Position numbers and translations under genes: made by a program. A stretch of DNA of 64,000 nt from Myxococcus guangdongensis. Its GTDB lineage: Bacteria > Myxococcota > Myxococcia > Myxococcales > Myxococcaceae. Positions 1 through 16,767 of the stretch are shown one piece after another. Below the pieces are notes generated by a model. That model was not told the origin of the DNA, did not search any database, and saw only the letters and a program-made list of their open reading frames with translations. The stretch lies in contig NZ_JAJVKW010000003.1 of the NCBI RefSeq assembly GCF_024198255.1, forward strand, positions 372,001 to 436,000, read 5' to 3'. The stretch's first letter is position 1, and every line of letters begins with the position of its first letter.

Positions 1-2382
1 GCTGACGGCGGCTTCATGGCCCGAAGTGAGCGAGTCGTCGGCCTGGGAGTCGAAGGCGTTGAGGACATCGAGGTGGAACTCGATGTCCTGCCTCCGCTCC
101 ACGTTGTAGCGGACGGCCAGTCGAGCATCTACGTTGTGCATCCACGGTCGTCTTTTCTCTGCGCCTTCTCCGTGTGCCCCAGCAATGCCGAGATAGGAGA
201 ATCCCACGGAGGCCCCCCATCTCCAGTCTCGATGGAAGAACCCGCGGGTGCCGGAGAGTTTGAGGACATGCGGTCGATTCAATACACCGCGCTGCTCCTC
301 GAGAGTGGCCCCCTGAAGCCGCGACCACGTGTAGGCGAGCAGCATGGACCAGTTGTCATTGAAGTTGCGATCCACCTCGAGTGTCACCGAGTCATGTCTG
401 CTCCGAGGTGCCGGGAGGTTTGCGCCCAAGCCTCGTCCCGGATTGACGAGCACGGGGGCTCCTCGCTCGGTGTCCTGAATGAGCACGAGTCCCGTGGTCC
501 TCATGCGGCGCGCATGGAAAACGCTCACGGAAGTATCGGAATCGGCTGCGAACTCGAGCCCCGTCACGAACTCCGTGGTGGAGGGAGGTGTCAGCGAAGA
601 GTCCAGCCGGACATTCGCTACGCCCCTCTCGGTGCTCAGATGGGGGCGCAACAAGCCGAGTGGAACACGCCCGTGATACCTCGCGTAGCTCCCGAAGATG
701 CGCAGTTGGTCCCATCCCGTGGAAGCCATCGTGACGCCAAGGCGTGGTGACAGCAGATGTGATATCGCGTCTCCGCCGTGAATCCGACCGCCTACGGACT
801 GGGTGTCGTAGCGGAGCCCGGCATTGAAGGTGAGCCAGTCCGAAGGGCTCCAGGTGTCCTGGACATAGGCGCTCGTGAACCCACTGTGGGTCTGAAGACG
901 TGACGTCGCCTCCTGGCCTCCCCTCTCCCAATCATGGATGAGCTGCTCGACCTCCATACCCATCTTCAGCAGGTGGGATCCACCCGGGAACTGGCCGGGG
1001 TACCAGAGATGCACCACCTCGGCCGAGGCTTGATAACGGTTCGTCGCCTGGTCGCGAGCATCGCAGTCCATGGTCCAGTCGTCGAGAGGACCGCCACACG
1101 CCGACAGTGGGGCTTCATTCTCCCGGTACTCACGAGGCAGCCCCAGGTTCGTCACGCTCTGCCCCATCCATGCGGCATGGGCATCCACCAACAGCTTCTT
1201 TTCGAAGAATGCACCTCTGTAATCGAGCGCCACCCGCGAAAGCTCGCGGTCCACCTCTTGGTTCGTCGAGTCGACGTCCTGCCATCGGGAAGTGGAGGGG
1301 GCAATCACAGCCATCAAGGAGAGGTCGTGGTCGTAGTTGAAGATGTAGGTCAACCTTCCCAGCGCCTGGACCTGGCGATGGTCGATGAAAGACCGGCCTC
1401 CGCCAGCTTGCTCCGCGGGTGTCCGCTCCACCCGGGTGAGAGCAGGGACCGCCCCCATGAAGAACCAGAGGCGGTCTTTGATGAGGCCGCCCCGGAGCGT
1501 CGCTCCGAACTCTCCTTGGTTGAAGACGGAGTGTCGCGAGGGGCGCTCCCCGGCCCTGCTTTTGACGGGGCCCCGCTCCGTCAGCACGCCAGGAACCCAC
1601 TCCGCGAAGGCGGTGCCGCTGTACTCGTTGGAGCCAGAGGCGGAGCTTTGTTCGACGACGACTCCTGTCGCACGGCCGTACCGCGCCCTGATTCCATGGG
1701 TGAACACCGTTGTGTCCTGGAGGAACTCCAGGCTGAGTGGGAGCGCGTTGCGTCCAGTCACGGCGTCCCGCGTAGACAGGCCATCCAGGAGGTACTCATT
1801 CTCCCAGGGGCCCGTGCCCAGCAGCGTGCTACCCCGACGTGTCTCCACCATGTTCGATGCCAGGACGAGAAAGCCATCCAGCGTTCGCATGGCTTGTCGT
1901 CCCATCACTGGGCGTTGTGTCAGGACGCCGGAAATCAGCTCCGAGAACAGCTCTGTCGACATCCCAGCGCTCGTGACGTCGGAGACGAGGAAGTAACAGC
2001 CTCCTCTTTCGTCGCTGGGTGGCTCCTTCTCAATCAGGACATCGACCCGGAGTTCCTGCTCCGCGAGTTTGTGGACCTCGGTTTGACGGAGGGGGCGATA
2101 CATCTCCGTCTCGAAGAGAAGGGTATAGGTCCCTGGCGGAATCGACCCGATGCGGTAGGTGCCATCCACTCCGGTCACGACGGTCTGCTCGCCTGCCAAC
2201 TCCGGCGTCGTGGCCGTCACCACCACTTCTGGCACGGGCAGCTGGCTCACCGCGTCCACCACCTTGCCCACGATGACGTCCGTGGCCTCCGCTGCTCGCG
2301 CGGAAGGGGCCAACACCACACCCACCAGGACTCCGACGACACCGCACACCCGCGCGAGCCGAGACACCGCCAGGTTCTTCAT
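1..2382 (-). CDS. Oar-like TonB-dependent receptor, C-terminus cut by window edge
   Basis: The reading frame stays open from an ATG at 2382 to base 1, giving 794 residues without a stop, so the C-terminus lies outside the window. Residues 1-30 are a signal peptide ending in ARA-A. Next comes a carboxypeptidase-regulatory-like fold (about 35-105; GKVVDA, GVDGTYRIGSIPPGTY), as in myxobacterial Oar proteins. A plug domain follows (about 125-240; YLLDGL, RYGRATGVVV), then barrel-like stretches with many alternating aromatic residues (LLAYTWSRL). The family imports substrates through, or shapes, the outer membrane with energy from TonB/ExbBD. The substrate is unknown. No good ribosome-binding site is seen, but the signal peptide supports this start. 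It is divergent from the gene at 2556. Confidence 0.85.
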   Translation of the reverse strand, partial: MKNLAVSRLARVCGVVGVLVGVVLAPSARAAEATDVIVGKVVDAVSQLPVPEVVVTATTPELAGEQTVVTGVDGTYRIGSIPPGTYTLLFETEMYRPLRQTEVHKLAEQELRVDVLIEKEPPSDERGGCYFLVSDVTSAGMSTELFSELISGVLTQRPVMGRQAMRTLDGFLVLASNMVETRRGSTLLGTGPWENEYLLDGLSTRDAVTGRNALPLSLEFLQDTTVFTHGIRARYGRATGVVVEQSSASGSNEYSGTAFAEWVPGVLTERGPVKSRAGERPSRHSVFNQGEFGATLRGGLIKDRLWFFMGAVPALTRVERTPAEQAGGGRSFIDHRQVQALGRLTYIFNYDHDLSLMAVIAPSTSRWQDVDSTNQEVDRELSRVALDYRGAFFEKKLLVDAHAAWMGQSVTNLGLPREYRENEAPLSACGGPLDDWTMDCDARDQATNRYQASAEVVHLWYPGQFPGGSHLLKMGMEVEQLIHDWERGGQEATSRLQTHSGFTSAYVQDTWSPSDWLTFNAGLRYDTQSVGGRIHGGDAISHLLSPRLGVTMASTGWDQLRIFGSYARYHGRVPLGLLRPHLSTERGVANVRLDSSLTPPSTTEFVTGLEFAADSDTSVSVFHARRMRTTGLVLIQDTERGAPVLVNPGRGLGANLPAPRSRHDSVTLEVDRNFNDNWSMLLAYTWSRLQGATLEEQRGVLNRPHVLKLSGTRGFFHRDWRWGASVGFSYLGIAGAHGEGAEKRRPWMHNVDARLAVRYNVERRQDIEFHLDVLNAFDSQADDSLTSGHEAAVS

Positions 2383-2555
2383 CCGCGCGAAGATTCCACG
2401 CAGCTCGCGCGCGCATCCTCATGGTTCCCTCACGAAGCAGGCGAGCATCCATGCTGATTCCGTGATGTGCTGGGATGCACCTCGGGGGGAGTGGCCCAAG
2501 AATGGGCCGGGCGCTATGCGTAGGGCCGGGCGGCGCGAGGCAGCGAGGAGTCACC

Positions 2556-3446
2556 TTGAGCGGACGCGAGAGCGCGGTGACCACGGGAAGGAAGAGCGCG
2601 CGTGCTCCCGCCAGGAACACCCGCGCGCGCAGCCTCAGGCCTTGGCCCCTCACGCTCGCCTCCGCCGTCTCCCTGGGCCTGCTCCTCTACGTCGCCACCA
2701 CCAGCCTGCCCTACCTCGTGTCCTCTCCCACGACGGACCCGAACTTCGGCGCCCTCAACCACTGCCTCTCCAAGGCCCACCCCGAGGCTCGGCTCGGCTG
2801 GACCGTGTCCCCCGATGCGTCCCGCGCCGCCGTCTTCGGCGCCCACTCCGTCGCCACCTGCGGCCCCAAGGACGCCTCCACGCGCCATGTCCTCACCGGC
2901 GCGCTCGCCATCGCCTTCGACGCGGACAACCACCTGTGGCTCTCCGCCGGAGGCCGCCTCCTTCGCGAGGACGGCGCCACCCTCATCCCCATGGGCGACT
3001 TCCAGCCCATCGCCCTCGCCGGACACGCGCACGGCATGCTCGCCCTGGATGCCTCCGGACAGCTCGTCTCCGTGTCTCCCACCGGCTCCGTGCTCGCGCA
3101 GACCGTCGTCCCCGCCTCCACCGCCCGGCTCACTGTCGGCGCCGGTGGCGTGCTGGCCGCCGTGCTCGCCGATGGCCACCTCCGCGTCTACGACACCCGC
3201 TCCCTCTCCCACCGCCCCCTCGACGTCCCCTGCCAGGTGGAGACGATGTGGTGGTTGGACGCACCTGAGCAATTGATGATCGGTTGTTCCCCGACCGGGG
3301 CGCCGTCGTTCTCGCTCGATGTGCGAACGGGGGAGCGCGCCGCCGTGCCCGAGGGCCGTGCGTTGGCCCCTGCTCGCCGGCTCTCCGGTCGGCCGCTCTA
3401 TGTCCAGGGCTGCGACGGTTTTCCCTGCACGGCGCCGCCGCCCTGA
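2556..3446 (+). CDS. membrane-anchored hypothetical protein
   Basis: The protein is about 296 residues if translation starts at TTG 2556, which has GAGGAG five bases upstream. An ATG at 2475 is in frame but has no ribosome-binding site. A short basic N-terminus is followed by one membrane segment (TLASAVSLGLLLYVATTSL), so the protein is probably anchored in the inner membrane with the rest in the periplasm. The body repeats short strands such as LAIAFDADNHLWLSAGG and LVSVSPTGSVLAQ, which look like blades of a beta-propeller. A cysteine-rich end (GCDGFPC) is also present. I do not recognise the family. It precedes the poly-HAMP kinase by 201 bases on the same strand and could be its periplasmic partner, but nothing shows this directly. 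Confidence 0.7.
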   Translation: MSGRESAVTTGRKSARAPARNTRARSLRPWPLTLASAVSLGLLLYVATTSLPYLVSSPTTDPNFGALNHCLSKAHPEARLGWTVSPDASRAAVFGAHSVATCGPKDASTRHVLTGALAIAFDADNHLWLSAGGRLLREDGATLIPMGDFQPIALAGHAHGMLALDASGQLVSVSPTGSVLAQTVVPASTARLTVGAGGVLAAVLADGHLRVYDTRSLSHRPLDVPCQVETMWWLDAPEQLMIGCSPTGAPSFSLDVRTGERAAVPEGRALAPARRLSGRPLYVQGCDGFPCTAPPP

Positions 3447-3647
3447 CATGTTGGACAGAGGCTGTGGGAGCCGCGTGTTTCACGCGCGGTATCCATCGTC
3501 GGGGCGCGAAGTCCAGTAAGCGACAAATCACCGGGAGTGGCGGGGCTTTGATTCGACAAGCCCGCGAACTCACAGGAGATTCGCTTTCGCCCGTCCGCCG
3601 CGAGGTATCGGCTCGCGGCGTTCATCCAGCTCAGAAGGGTTCTCCTC

Positions 3648-11036
<7,389 letters not shown>

Positions 11037-11077
11037 CGAAGAGAGGGTCCGATTGATGGCTAGCGCACGACTCGTCT

Positions 11078-11099
11078 CCGCCGGGCTTTTGACCGGCGG
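11078..11099 (+). terminator. hairpin after the poly-HAMP kinase gene
   Basis: Seven-base perfect arms CCGCCGG/CCGGCGG flank an eight-base T-rich loop, 42 bases past the stop of the giant kinase. There is no U-tract after the stem. It is a plausible factor-assisted terminator, inferred from position and symmetry only. Confidence 0.4.
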
Positions 11100-11158
11100 G
11101 GGTCGCGCCTAGCCTGTCCGGCCAGTAAACGGTCGGGGCATACCTTGCTCCTATTTCA

Positions 11159-13138
11159 ATGACGCCTAGCGAACACATCTCCGCCGAACGCCCGCAGGAC
11201 AGCAGCACCCGTTCCAGGGCGAGCATCCTGATGGTGGACGACCACCCGTCCAACCTGCTGGCGCTGGAGGCCATCCTCGAGCCGTTGGGGCAGGAGCTCG
11301 TCAAGGCGACGAGCGGCGAGGAGGCGCTCAAGTTCCTGCTACAGCGCGACTTCGCCGTCATCCTGATGGACGTGCAGATGCCGGGGCTGGATGGCTTCCA
11401 GACGGCCACGCTCATCAAGCAGCGCGAGCGCACCCGCACCATCCCCATCATCTTCCTCACCGCGCTCAGCCGCGACGCGGCCCACATCTTCAAGGGCTAC
11501 GCGCACGGCGCGGTGGACTACCTGCTCAAGCCCTTCGACCCGGAAATCCTCCGCTCGAAGGTCAGCGTCTTCGTGGACCTGTTCCTCAAGGAACAGCAAA
11601 TCCAGCGACAGGCGGCCTTGCTGCGTCAGCGCGACCGGGAGGCGATGGAGCGCCAGAGCGAGCTGCGCTACCGGCGGCTCACCGAGTCGCTGCCCGAGGT
11701 GATGTGGGCGGCGCGCGCGGATGGCTCGTTCACGTACGCGAACCGTGCGGGGCGTGACTACACGGGCATCCACGAGGAGCTGCCGCTGTCGCTCGGCACG
11801 TTCCTGGAGTTCGTGCACCCGGTGGACCGGGAGGAGATGCGGCAGGCGTGGGAGACGGCCATCCGCTCCAGTCAGCGGGTGGAGCGCGAGTTCCGCCTGC
11901 GCCGGTTCGACGGGGTGTATCGCTGGCACCTGGCGCGCGCGGTGCCGGAGCGGGACGAGACGGGCCACGTGGTGGGGTGGATTGCCGTGGCCACGGACAT
12001 CGACGACAAGCGCCGCGCCGAGGAGGCGCTGGGGCGCTTCAAGATGACGCTGGACGCGACGCTGGACTGCGTCCTGATGTTCTCGCCGGACTCGCTGACG
12101 TTGACGTACGCGAACGCGGGCGCGGCGAAGCAGCTGGCGAGCACCACGGATGAGCTGGTGGGGTTGTCGGTGCTGGAGGTGGAGGGCGCGTTCGACGAGG
12201 CGGGCTTCCGCAAGCTCCTGGCGCCGCTGGTGAGCGGGACTCTGCCCAGCCAGACGTACTCCACGACGCACCGGCGGCGGGACGGCAGCGAGGTCCCGGT
12301 GGAGGTGGTGCTCCAGTTCGTGTCGGCGGCGGAGGGGCCCGGGCGGTTCATCTCCGTGGCGCGCGACATCACCGAGCGGCAGCGCGCGGAGACGGCGCTG
12401 CGGCTGGCGAGCGAGGCGAAGGACGCGTTCCTGGCGGCGGCGAGCCACGAGCTGCGCACGCCGCTGGCGGCGGCCAAGGGCCACGCGCACCTGGCGCTCC
12501 TGAAGCTGGGGGGCGAGACGGAGGCGGGGCCGGGCAAGTCGCTCAAAATCATCAACCGCCAGATTGACCGGATGGCGAAGCTGGTCGAGGACCTGCTGGA
12601 CATCAGCCGGCTGCAGGCGGGGCGACTGTCACTGGAGCTGGAGCGGTTCGACTTCAGTCAGCTGGTGCACGAGACGCGCGACCGCATGGCGGTGTTGTCG
12701 CAGGGGCACGAAATCCAGGTGGAGACGCCGGAGCACCTGGAGGGCATCTGGGACCGGGGGCGGTTGGACCAGGTGCTGACGAACCTGCTCTCCAACGCCA
12801 TCCGCTACTCGCCGGAGGGCGGGACGGTGCTGGTGCGGTTGACGAGCGAGGGGAGCGAGGGCGTGCACCTGTCCGTGAAGGACAGCGGCGTGGGGATTCC
12901 CAAGGACAAGCAGGCGCTCATCTTCGAGCGCTTCGGCCGCGCGCACGGCAGCAAGTACGGCGGGCTGGGCCTGGGGCTCACCATCAGCCAGGGCATCGTC
13001 GAGCAGCACGGCGGTCGCATCTGGGTGGAGTCCCCGGGAGTGCCGGGACAGGGCTCCACCTTCAACGTGTGGCTGCCGCGCGAGACGGAGTCCCCGGGCG
13101 TGCACCACACGCAGCCGGGGACGCGCACGGCGAGCTAG
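11159..13138 (+). CDS. hybrid sensor kinase, REC-PAS-PAS-HisKA-HATPase
   Basis: The protein has 659 residues and no membrane segment. An N-terminal receiver (about 22-140) has its acceptor at D71 (ILMDVQMPG) and the conserved Lys in LLKPFD. Two PAS domains follow (about 165-285 and 290-410; ANRAGRDYTGI, and the PAC ending ARDITERQRAE). HisKA has the phospho-acceptor H430 in AAASHELRTP. HATPase_c shows NLLSNAIRYS, DSGVGIP and GLGLGLTIS. Having the receiver first is typical of kinases whose output is set by an upstream kinase. The gene lies 122 bases after the poly-HAMP kinase on the same strand, so it could accept phosphate from it in one relay. This is inference from adjacency. The start is an ATG without an obvious ribosome-binding site. 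Confidence 0.93.
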   Translation: MTPSEHISAERPQDSSTRSRASILMVDDHPSNLLALEAILEPLGQELVKATSGEEALKFLLQRDFAVILMDVQMPGLDGFQTATLIKQRERTRTIPIIFLTALSRDAAHIFKGYAHGAVDYLLKPFDPEILRSKVSVFVDLFLKEQQIQRQAALLRQRDREAMERQSELRYRRLTESLPEVMWAARADGSFTYANRAGRDYTGIHEELPLSLGTFLEFVHPVDREEMRQAWETAIRSSQRVEREFRLRRFDGVYRWHLARAVPERDETGHVVGWIAVATDIDDKRRAEEALGRFKMTLDATLDCVLMFSPDSLTLTYANAGAAKQLASTTDELVGLSVLEVEGAFDEAGFRKLLAPLVSGTLPSQTYSTTHRRRDGSEVPVEVVLQFVSAAEGPGRFISVARDITERQRAETALRLASEAKDAFLAAASHELRTPLAAAKGHAHLALLKLGGETEAGPGKSLKIINRQIDRMAKLVEDLLDISRLQAGRLSLELERFDFSQLVHETRDRMAVLSQGHEIQVETPEHLEGIWDRGRLDQVLTNLLSNAIRYSPEGGTVLVRLTSEGSEGVHLSVKDSGVGIPKDKQALIFERFGRAHGSKYGGLGLGLTISQGIVEQHGGRIWVESPGVPGQGSTFNVWLPRETESPGVHHTQPGTRTAS

Positions 13139-13145
13139 AGCGGGG

Positions 13146-13166
13146 CGCGAGGGACACGCCCTCGCG
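13146..13166. terminator. bidirectional hairpin between convergent genes
   Basis: Perfect eight-base arms CGCGAGGG/CCCTCGCG surround the loop ACACG. They sit between the stop of the REC-PAS kinase (ends 13138) and the stop of the minus-strand gene (ends 13167), directly touching the latter. The position between two converging stops supports a shared terminator. No T-tract is present on either strand. Confidence 0.55.
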
Positions 13167-15458
13167 TCACAGGTTGAAGCCCACGTTGCCCACGGAGATG
13201 CTGGGTCCGAAGATGAAGGACCAGCGGCTCGAGTCGACGACGGAGCCGTCCGAGCGGCGGGTGATGTTGTCGCGGAACTCGCGCGCCACCCACGCCTGCG
13301 CGCCCACCGCCGCGCCCGGGCCGATGGGCACCCGCAAGCTCAGCCCCATCACCACCGCCAGCGTCGGCGGGAACTCGATGTCACCGGACTGGGGAATCAA
13401 CCCCATGCCCATCAGCCCCATCTCGATGCCGAAGAGCCGCTCCTGGCCCTCGTCATTCAACAGCGCCAGGCGTGACACGACGCCGAAGTTGAGGATGAGC
13501 TGCCCGCTCGGCTCCGTCGCCCGGTAGAGACCCGCCGGAATCGTCGCCGTCGTGTAGAGCCGCAACCGCCCACCGCCGACGATGGCCGTCCACTGCGCCG
13601 ACGGCAGCCCCGAGCGGTCCGAGGTGCTCAGCGCATAGCGCGTCTCGTCCGCCACCAGCGACACCTGCACGAGAATCCGGTCGAACTGTCCCAGCTGCCC
13701 CGGGACGGGGATGGTGCGCGCCTCCCCCTGCGGACGCAGCAACATGCGCTGCTCCACCTGGCTCTCCCCGCGCGCCGAACCATCCGGCTTGGTGACGCTG
13801 ATGCGCAGCACCACCTCCTGCGCGCCCTGCTCGGGCTTGAGCCGCTCGCGGTGGATGACCACCCGACAGGAGTTGCGCATGGCGTAGTCGATGCGGTGCG
13901 GGCGGCTGGGCTCCAACACCCGGTCCTGGCCCTCCTTGTCCGCGCACACCAGCTCCACCACGCTCTCCACCCGGATGGGCACGCTCGCCTCGCGCACCGA
14001 GCGCTGCACCCGCTCGGTGACGACCACCAGGTCCGTGGTCGCCAGCTCCCCCGGCAGCGTGGAGAGCTGATAGCCGAAGCGCAGCGACACGAAGCCGCCC
14101 GCGGTGGGCTCGCCCTGCACGTACGTCGTCCCGTCGCGCGTGGTGACCGTGTACGCGCCCGCCACGGGGCGCGGCACGAAGCGGCCCTGCTCGCCGCTGG
14201 CCGCCACGTGCAGCTCCGCGGGCCGGTTGATGGGGATGAAGTCGATGGTGCCCTGGTCTCCCAACTCCAGCGACGCACGCGGCACCGGCAACGGCTGCGT
14301 CCGCGTCGTGTCCGACGCCACCACCGAGCCCTCCACCCGTGACGTCTGCGCGCTCACCGTGACCTGCTGCTCGGACGTGCCGCCGGTGCGCAGGAGCACG
14401 TAGGTGCCGTCGGAGCCCTTCACCACGCGCTCCACGCGGGCGCGCTGGTCGTTCATCGCCCAGAGCAGCTTGCGCGGGTCGTGCTGGCAGGACAGGTCCA
14501 GGCGGACCACCATCGCGGAGTTCTCCGCGTCGCGCAGCACCGTGCCGTCCACCGCCGTGAGCGGACACGCGAGCACCGGCAGCGTCTCCACCAACACCTG
14601 GTCCAGCGCCTCTCCGCGCGCGAAGTAGATGCGCGGCGCGAGCCTCAGCCGCAGCGTCACGCTGACGTCCACGCCCGGCACGTTGCGCAGCGACACCGAG
14701 CCTTCGTTCACCTCGCAGCGCACCGGGCCGCAGTCCACCGACGCCAGCGCCTCCGAATGGCTCAGCGCCACGAAGCCCGGCCCGCGCGACACGTCCACAC
14801 CCGCCGACTGGATGAGCGGCTGGGTGAGCACCACGCGCCCGGGACGCAGGCGGAAGGTCTCCGGGTCCACCACGTTGCCGGACGCATCGAACGTGGTGAC
14901 GTCCTTGCCGCGTCGCCCATGCGGCGGCGTCCAGTACAGCGCCGCGTCCGTGGGCAGCCCGCGCGCCACCGGCACCGTGCAGTTGGCCGGGCCCTTCTCC
15001 ACCGACGGCGTCAGGCACACGTCCTGGCCCTCCATCAGCGTCGGCTCGGCCACCGTGCGCGGCGTGCCGCTCCAGGCGACGCCCACGTGGGCGAGGCCCG
15101 TGCCGCGCAGCTCCACGCGGCCTTCGTCCGGGAAGAAGTTGGTGCCCGCCGCGTCCACGCGGGGGAAGGCGCCGGTGGCGATGACGGTGACGCGCTCCTC
15201 CGTCGTCTCGCACTGGCCGCCCGTGGGCGCGACCTTCAACTCGAGGATGCGCGCGTCATCCTGCTCCACCCGCGCGGGGGGCTTGAGCGAGCGTCCGTCC
15301 GGCGACAGCGTCCAGCCGGCCCTCACGGGGCCACACAGGGTGCCCTTGGCGGTGACGGGGACGCTCGGGCCGCCCTCGGGGACCTGGATGACGGGGGCGG
15401 CGGTGGACACGCCCGTCACGAGCAGGCAGGCGAGGCAGAGCGCGCGAAGGGATTCCAT
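13167..15458 (-). CDS. secreted protein of unknown function with beta-rich C-terminus
   Basis: The protein has 763 residues. A signal peptide (ALCLACLLVTGVSTA-AP) directs export. The body is beta-rich and has several cysteine pairs that could form disulphides in the periplasm. The last 130 residues are glycine and hydrophobic rich with alternating patterns (LAVVMGLSLRVPIG, AQAWVAREF) and end in VGFNL, which resembles an outer-membrane barrel or surface domain. I do not recognise a family. It is convergent with the kinase at 11159 and stands alone, with the EamA transporter 114 bases upstream on the same strand. The start ATG 15458 has a G-rich stretch immediately upstream and is supported by the signal peptide. 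Confidence 0.8.
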   Translation of the reverse strand: MESLRALCLACLLVTGVSTAAPVIQVPEGGPSVPVTAKGTLCGPVRAGWTLSPDGRSLKPPARVEQDDARILELKVAPTGGQCETTEERVTVIATGAFPRVDAAGTNFFPDEGRVELRGTGLAHVGVAWSGTPRTVAEPTLMEGQDVCLTPSVEKGPANCTVPVARGLPTDAALYWTPPHGRRGKDVTTFDASGNVVDPETFRLRPGRVVLTQPLIQSAGVDVSRGPGFVALSHSEALASVDCGPVRCEVNEGSVSLRNVPGVDVSVTLRLRLAPRIYFARGEALDQVLVETLPVLACPLTAVDGTVLRDAENSAMVVRLDLSCQHDPRKLLWAMNDQRARVERVVKGSDGTYVLLRTGGTSEQQVTVSAQTSRVEGSVVASDTTRTQPLPVPRASLELGDQGTIDFIPINRPAELHVAASGEQGRFVPRPVAGAYTVTTRDGTTYVQGEPTAGGFVSLRFGYQLSTLPGELATTDLVVVTERVQRSVREASVPIRVESVVELVCADKEGQDRVLEPSRPHRIDYAMRNSCRVVIHRERLKPEQGAQEVVLRISVTKPDGSARGESQVEQRMLLRPQGEARTIPVPGQLGQFDRILVQVSLVADETRYALSTSDRSGLPSAQWTAIVGGGRLRLYTTATIPAGLYRATEPSGQLILNFGVVSRLALLNDEGQERLFGIEMGLMGMGLIPQSGDIEFPPTLAVVMGLSLRVPIGPGAAVGAQAWVAREFRDNITRRSDGSVVDSSRWSFIFGPSISVGNVGFNL

Positions 15459-15572
15459 CCCCCCGTAACAGCCCGAGACGCCACCAGCGTCAAGCGCCGT
15501 CTGCCCTCGCCGGCACGGGTTGACACCGCACGTGTGTCCCCCCGGGCACGGCGGGTCCGCGAACGTCGGCCC

Positions 15573-16571
15573 TCAGCGCTTGCGTGTCAGCAGCACCACG
15601 GCGCCCAGAATCGCGGCCATGGCCACCCACGCCATGGGGCTCAGGGACTCGCCGGCGAACACCGCGCCCAGCAGCACCGCCACCACCGGGTTGACGTACG
15701 CGTAGCTGGTCGCGAGCGAGGGGCTCGCGTGCCGCATCATGTACGCATACGCGCTGTAGCCCACCAGCGAGCCGAACGTCACCAGGTACGCGAAGGCTGC
15801 CCACGCGCGCGGCTCCGGCATCACGTCGAACGATTCACCGCGCAAGAGCCCGAAGAGCAGCATCAGCACGCCGCCGCACAGCATCTGCGCCGCGGGCGCC
15901 ATCAGCCCCGTGGGCATGGGCATGCGCCGGCCCAGAACCGAACCCAGCGCCCAGCTCGCCGGCGACACCAGCAGCACCAGCGTGGGCAACAGACTGCCGC
16001 CCAGCTCACCTCCCAGGTTGAGCAGGACGATTCCGCCGAAGCCCACCGCCAGGCCCCAGCGCTCCAGCTTCCCGGGCCACTGCCCGAACAGCCCACCGAA
16101 CAGCGCCGACCACATGGGCAGGCTGCCCACCACCAGCGCCGCCACGCCCGAGGGCACCCATTGTTGCGCGAAGACCAGTCCCCCGTTGCCGATGCCCAGG
16201 AGCAGGGTGCCCACCACCGCGCTCGCGCCCCACTGGCGTCCGGTGGGCACGGGTGTGCCCTTGAGCCACAGCGCCGCGAACATCAGCGTCCCCGCCAGCA
16301 GGAACCGCGTCCCCGACGCCAGGAACGGCGGCATGCCTCCCTGGAGCACCCAGCGGATGGCCAGGTAGGTGGACCCCCAGACGAGGTACAGCGTCACCAG
16401 GCACAGCAGGAGTCGGCCGCGCGGTGCGCTCGGGGAGGGCGCGTCCGCGAGGGGGACGGAGGTGAGGGTGGGGGCGGGAGGGGTGGACAGGGATGACGCG
16501 GCGGACGAGGCGGTCACGGTGGCGCGGCTTGTAGCGTCGGCACACCCCGTCGGCCATGTGAGCATTGCCAT
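15573..16571 (-). CDS. EamA/DMT-family transporter (YedA-like)
   Basis: About ten hydrophobic segments are arranged as two EamA halves. The first begins at LLLCLVTLYLVWGSTYLAIRW, a signature of the YedA/RhaT-type drug/metabolite transporters, and the second ends in VAVLLGAVFAGESLSP and LLTRKR. The family exports or exchanges small metabolites across the inner membrane; the substrate cannot be read from sequence. Family length is about 300 residues. Start at ATG 16571 gives 332 residues; GTG 16517 gives 314 and fits the family better, but neither has a clear ribosome-binding site. The roughly 196-base gap to hrcA holds divergent promoters. Confidence 0.87.
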   Translation of the reverse strand: MAMLTWPTGCADATSRATVTASSAASSLSTPPAPTLTSVPLADAPSPSAPRGRLLLCLVTLYLVWGSTYLAIRWVLQGGMPPFLASGTRFLLAGTLMFAALWLKGTPVPTGRQWGASAVVGTLLLGIGNGGLVFAQQWVPSGVAALVVGSLPMWSALFGGLFGQWPGKLERWGLAVGFGGIVLLNLGGELGGSLLPTLVLLVSPASWALGSVLGRRMPMPTGLMAPAAQMLCGGVLMLLFGLLRGESFDVMPEPRAWAAFAYLVTFGSLVGYSAYAYMMRHASPSLATSYAYVNPVVAVLLGAVFAGESLSPMAWVAMAAILGAVVLLTRKR

Positions 16572-16767
16572 ACCCCACAGTCGGCCGCTCTCCCGGGCGA
16601 TACAGTGCGAGTGCACGTCCGCTCGGACGCTGGCGGGCGGGGGCCCGCTGTCGGCCGCTCGGCGGATGGGGCCTGGATTGAACCTCTCGGCGCGCTTTCT
16701 TAGACTTGGGTGTTGGAGCGGTGGCCGCGAGGTGGTGGGCCACGGGCTCCCAAGTGAGAGCGCCTGG

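Noticed and set aside
16572..16767. CIRCE element upstream of hrcA
   Set aside because: A TTAG stretch near the start is not followed by CACTC or the complementary GAGTGCTAA.
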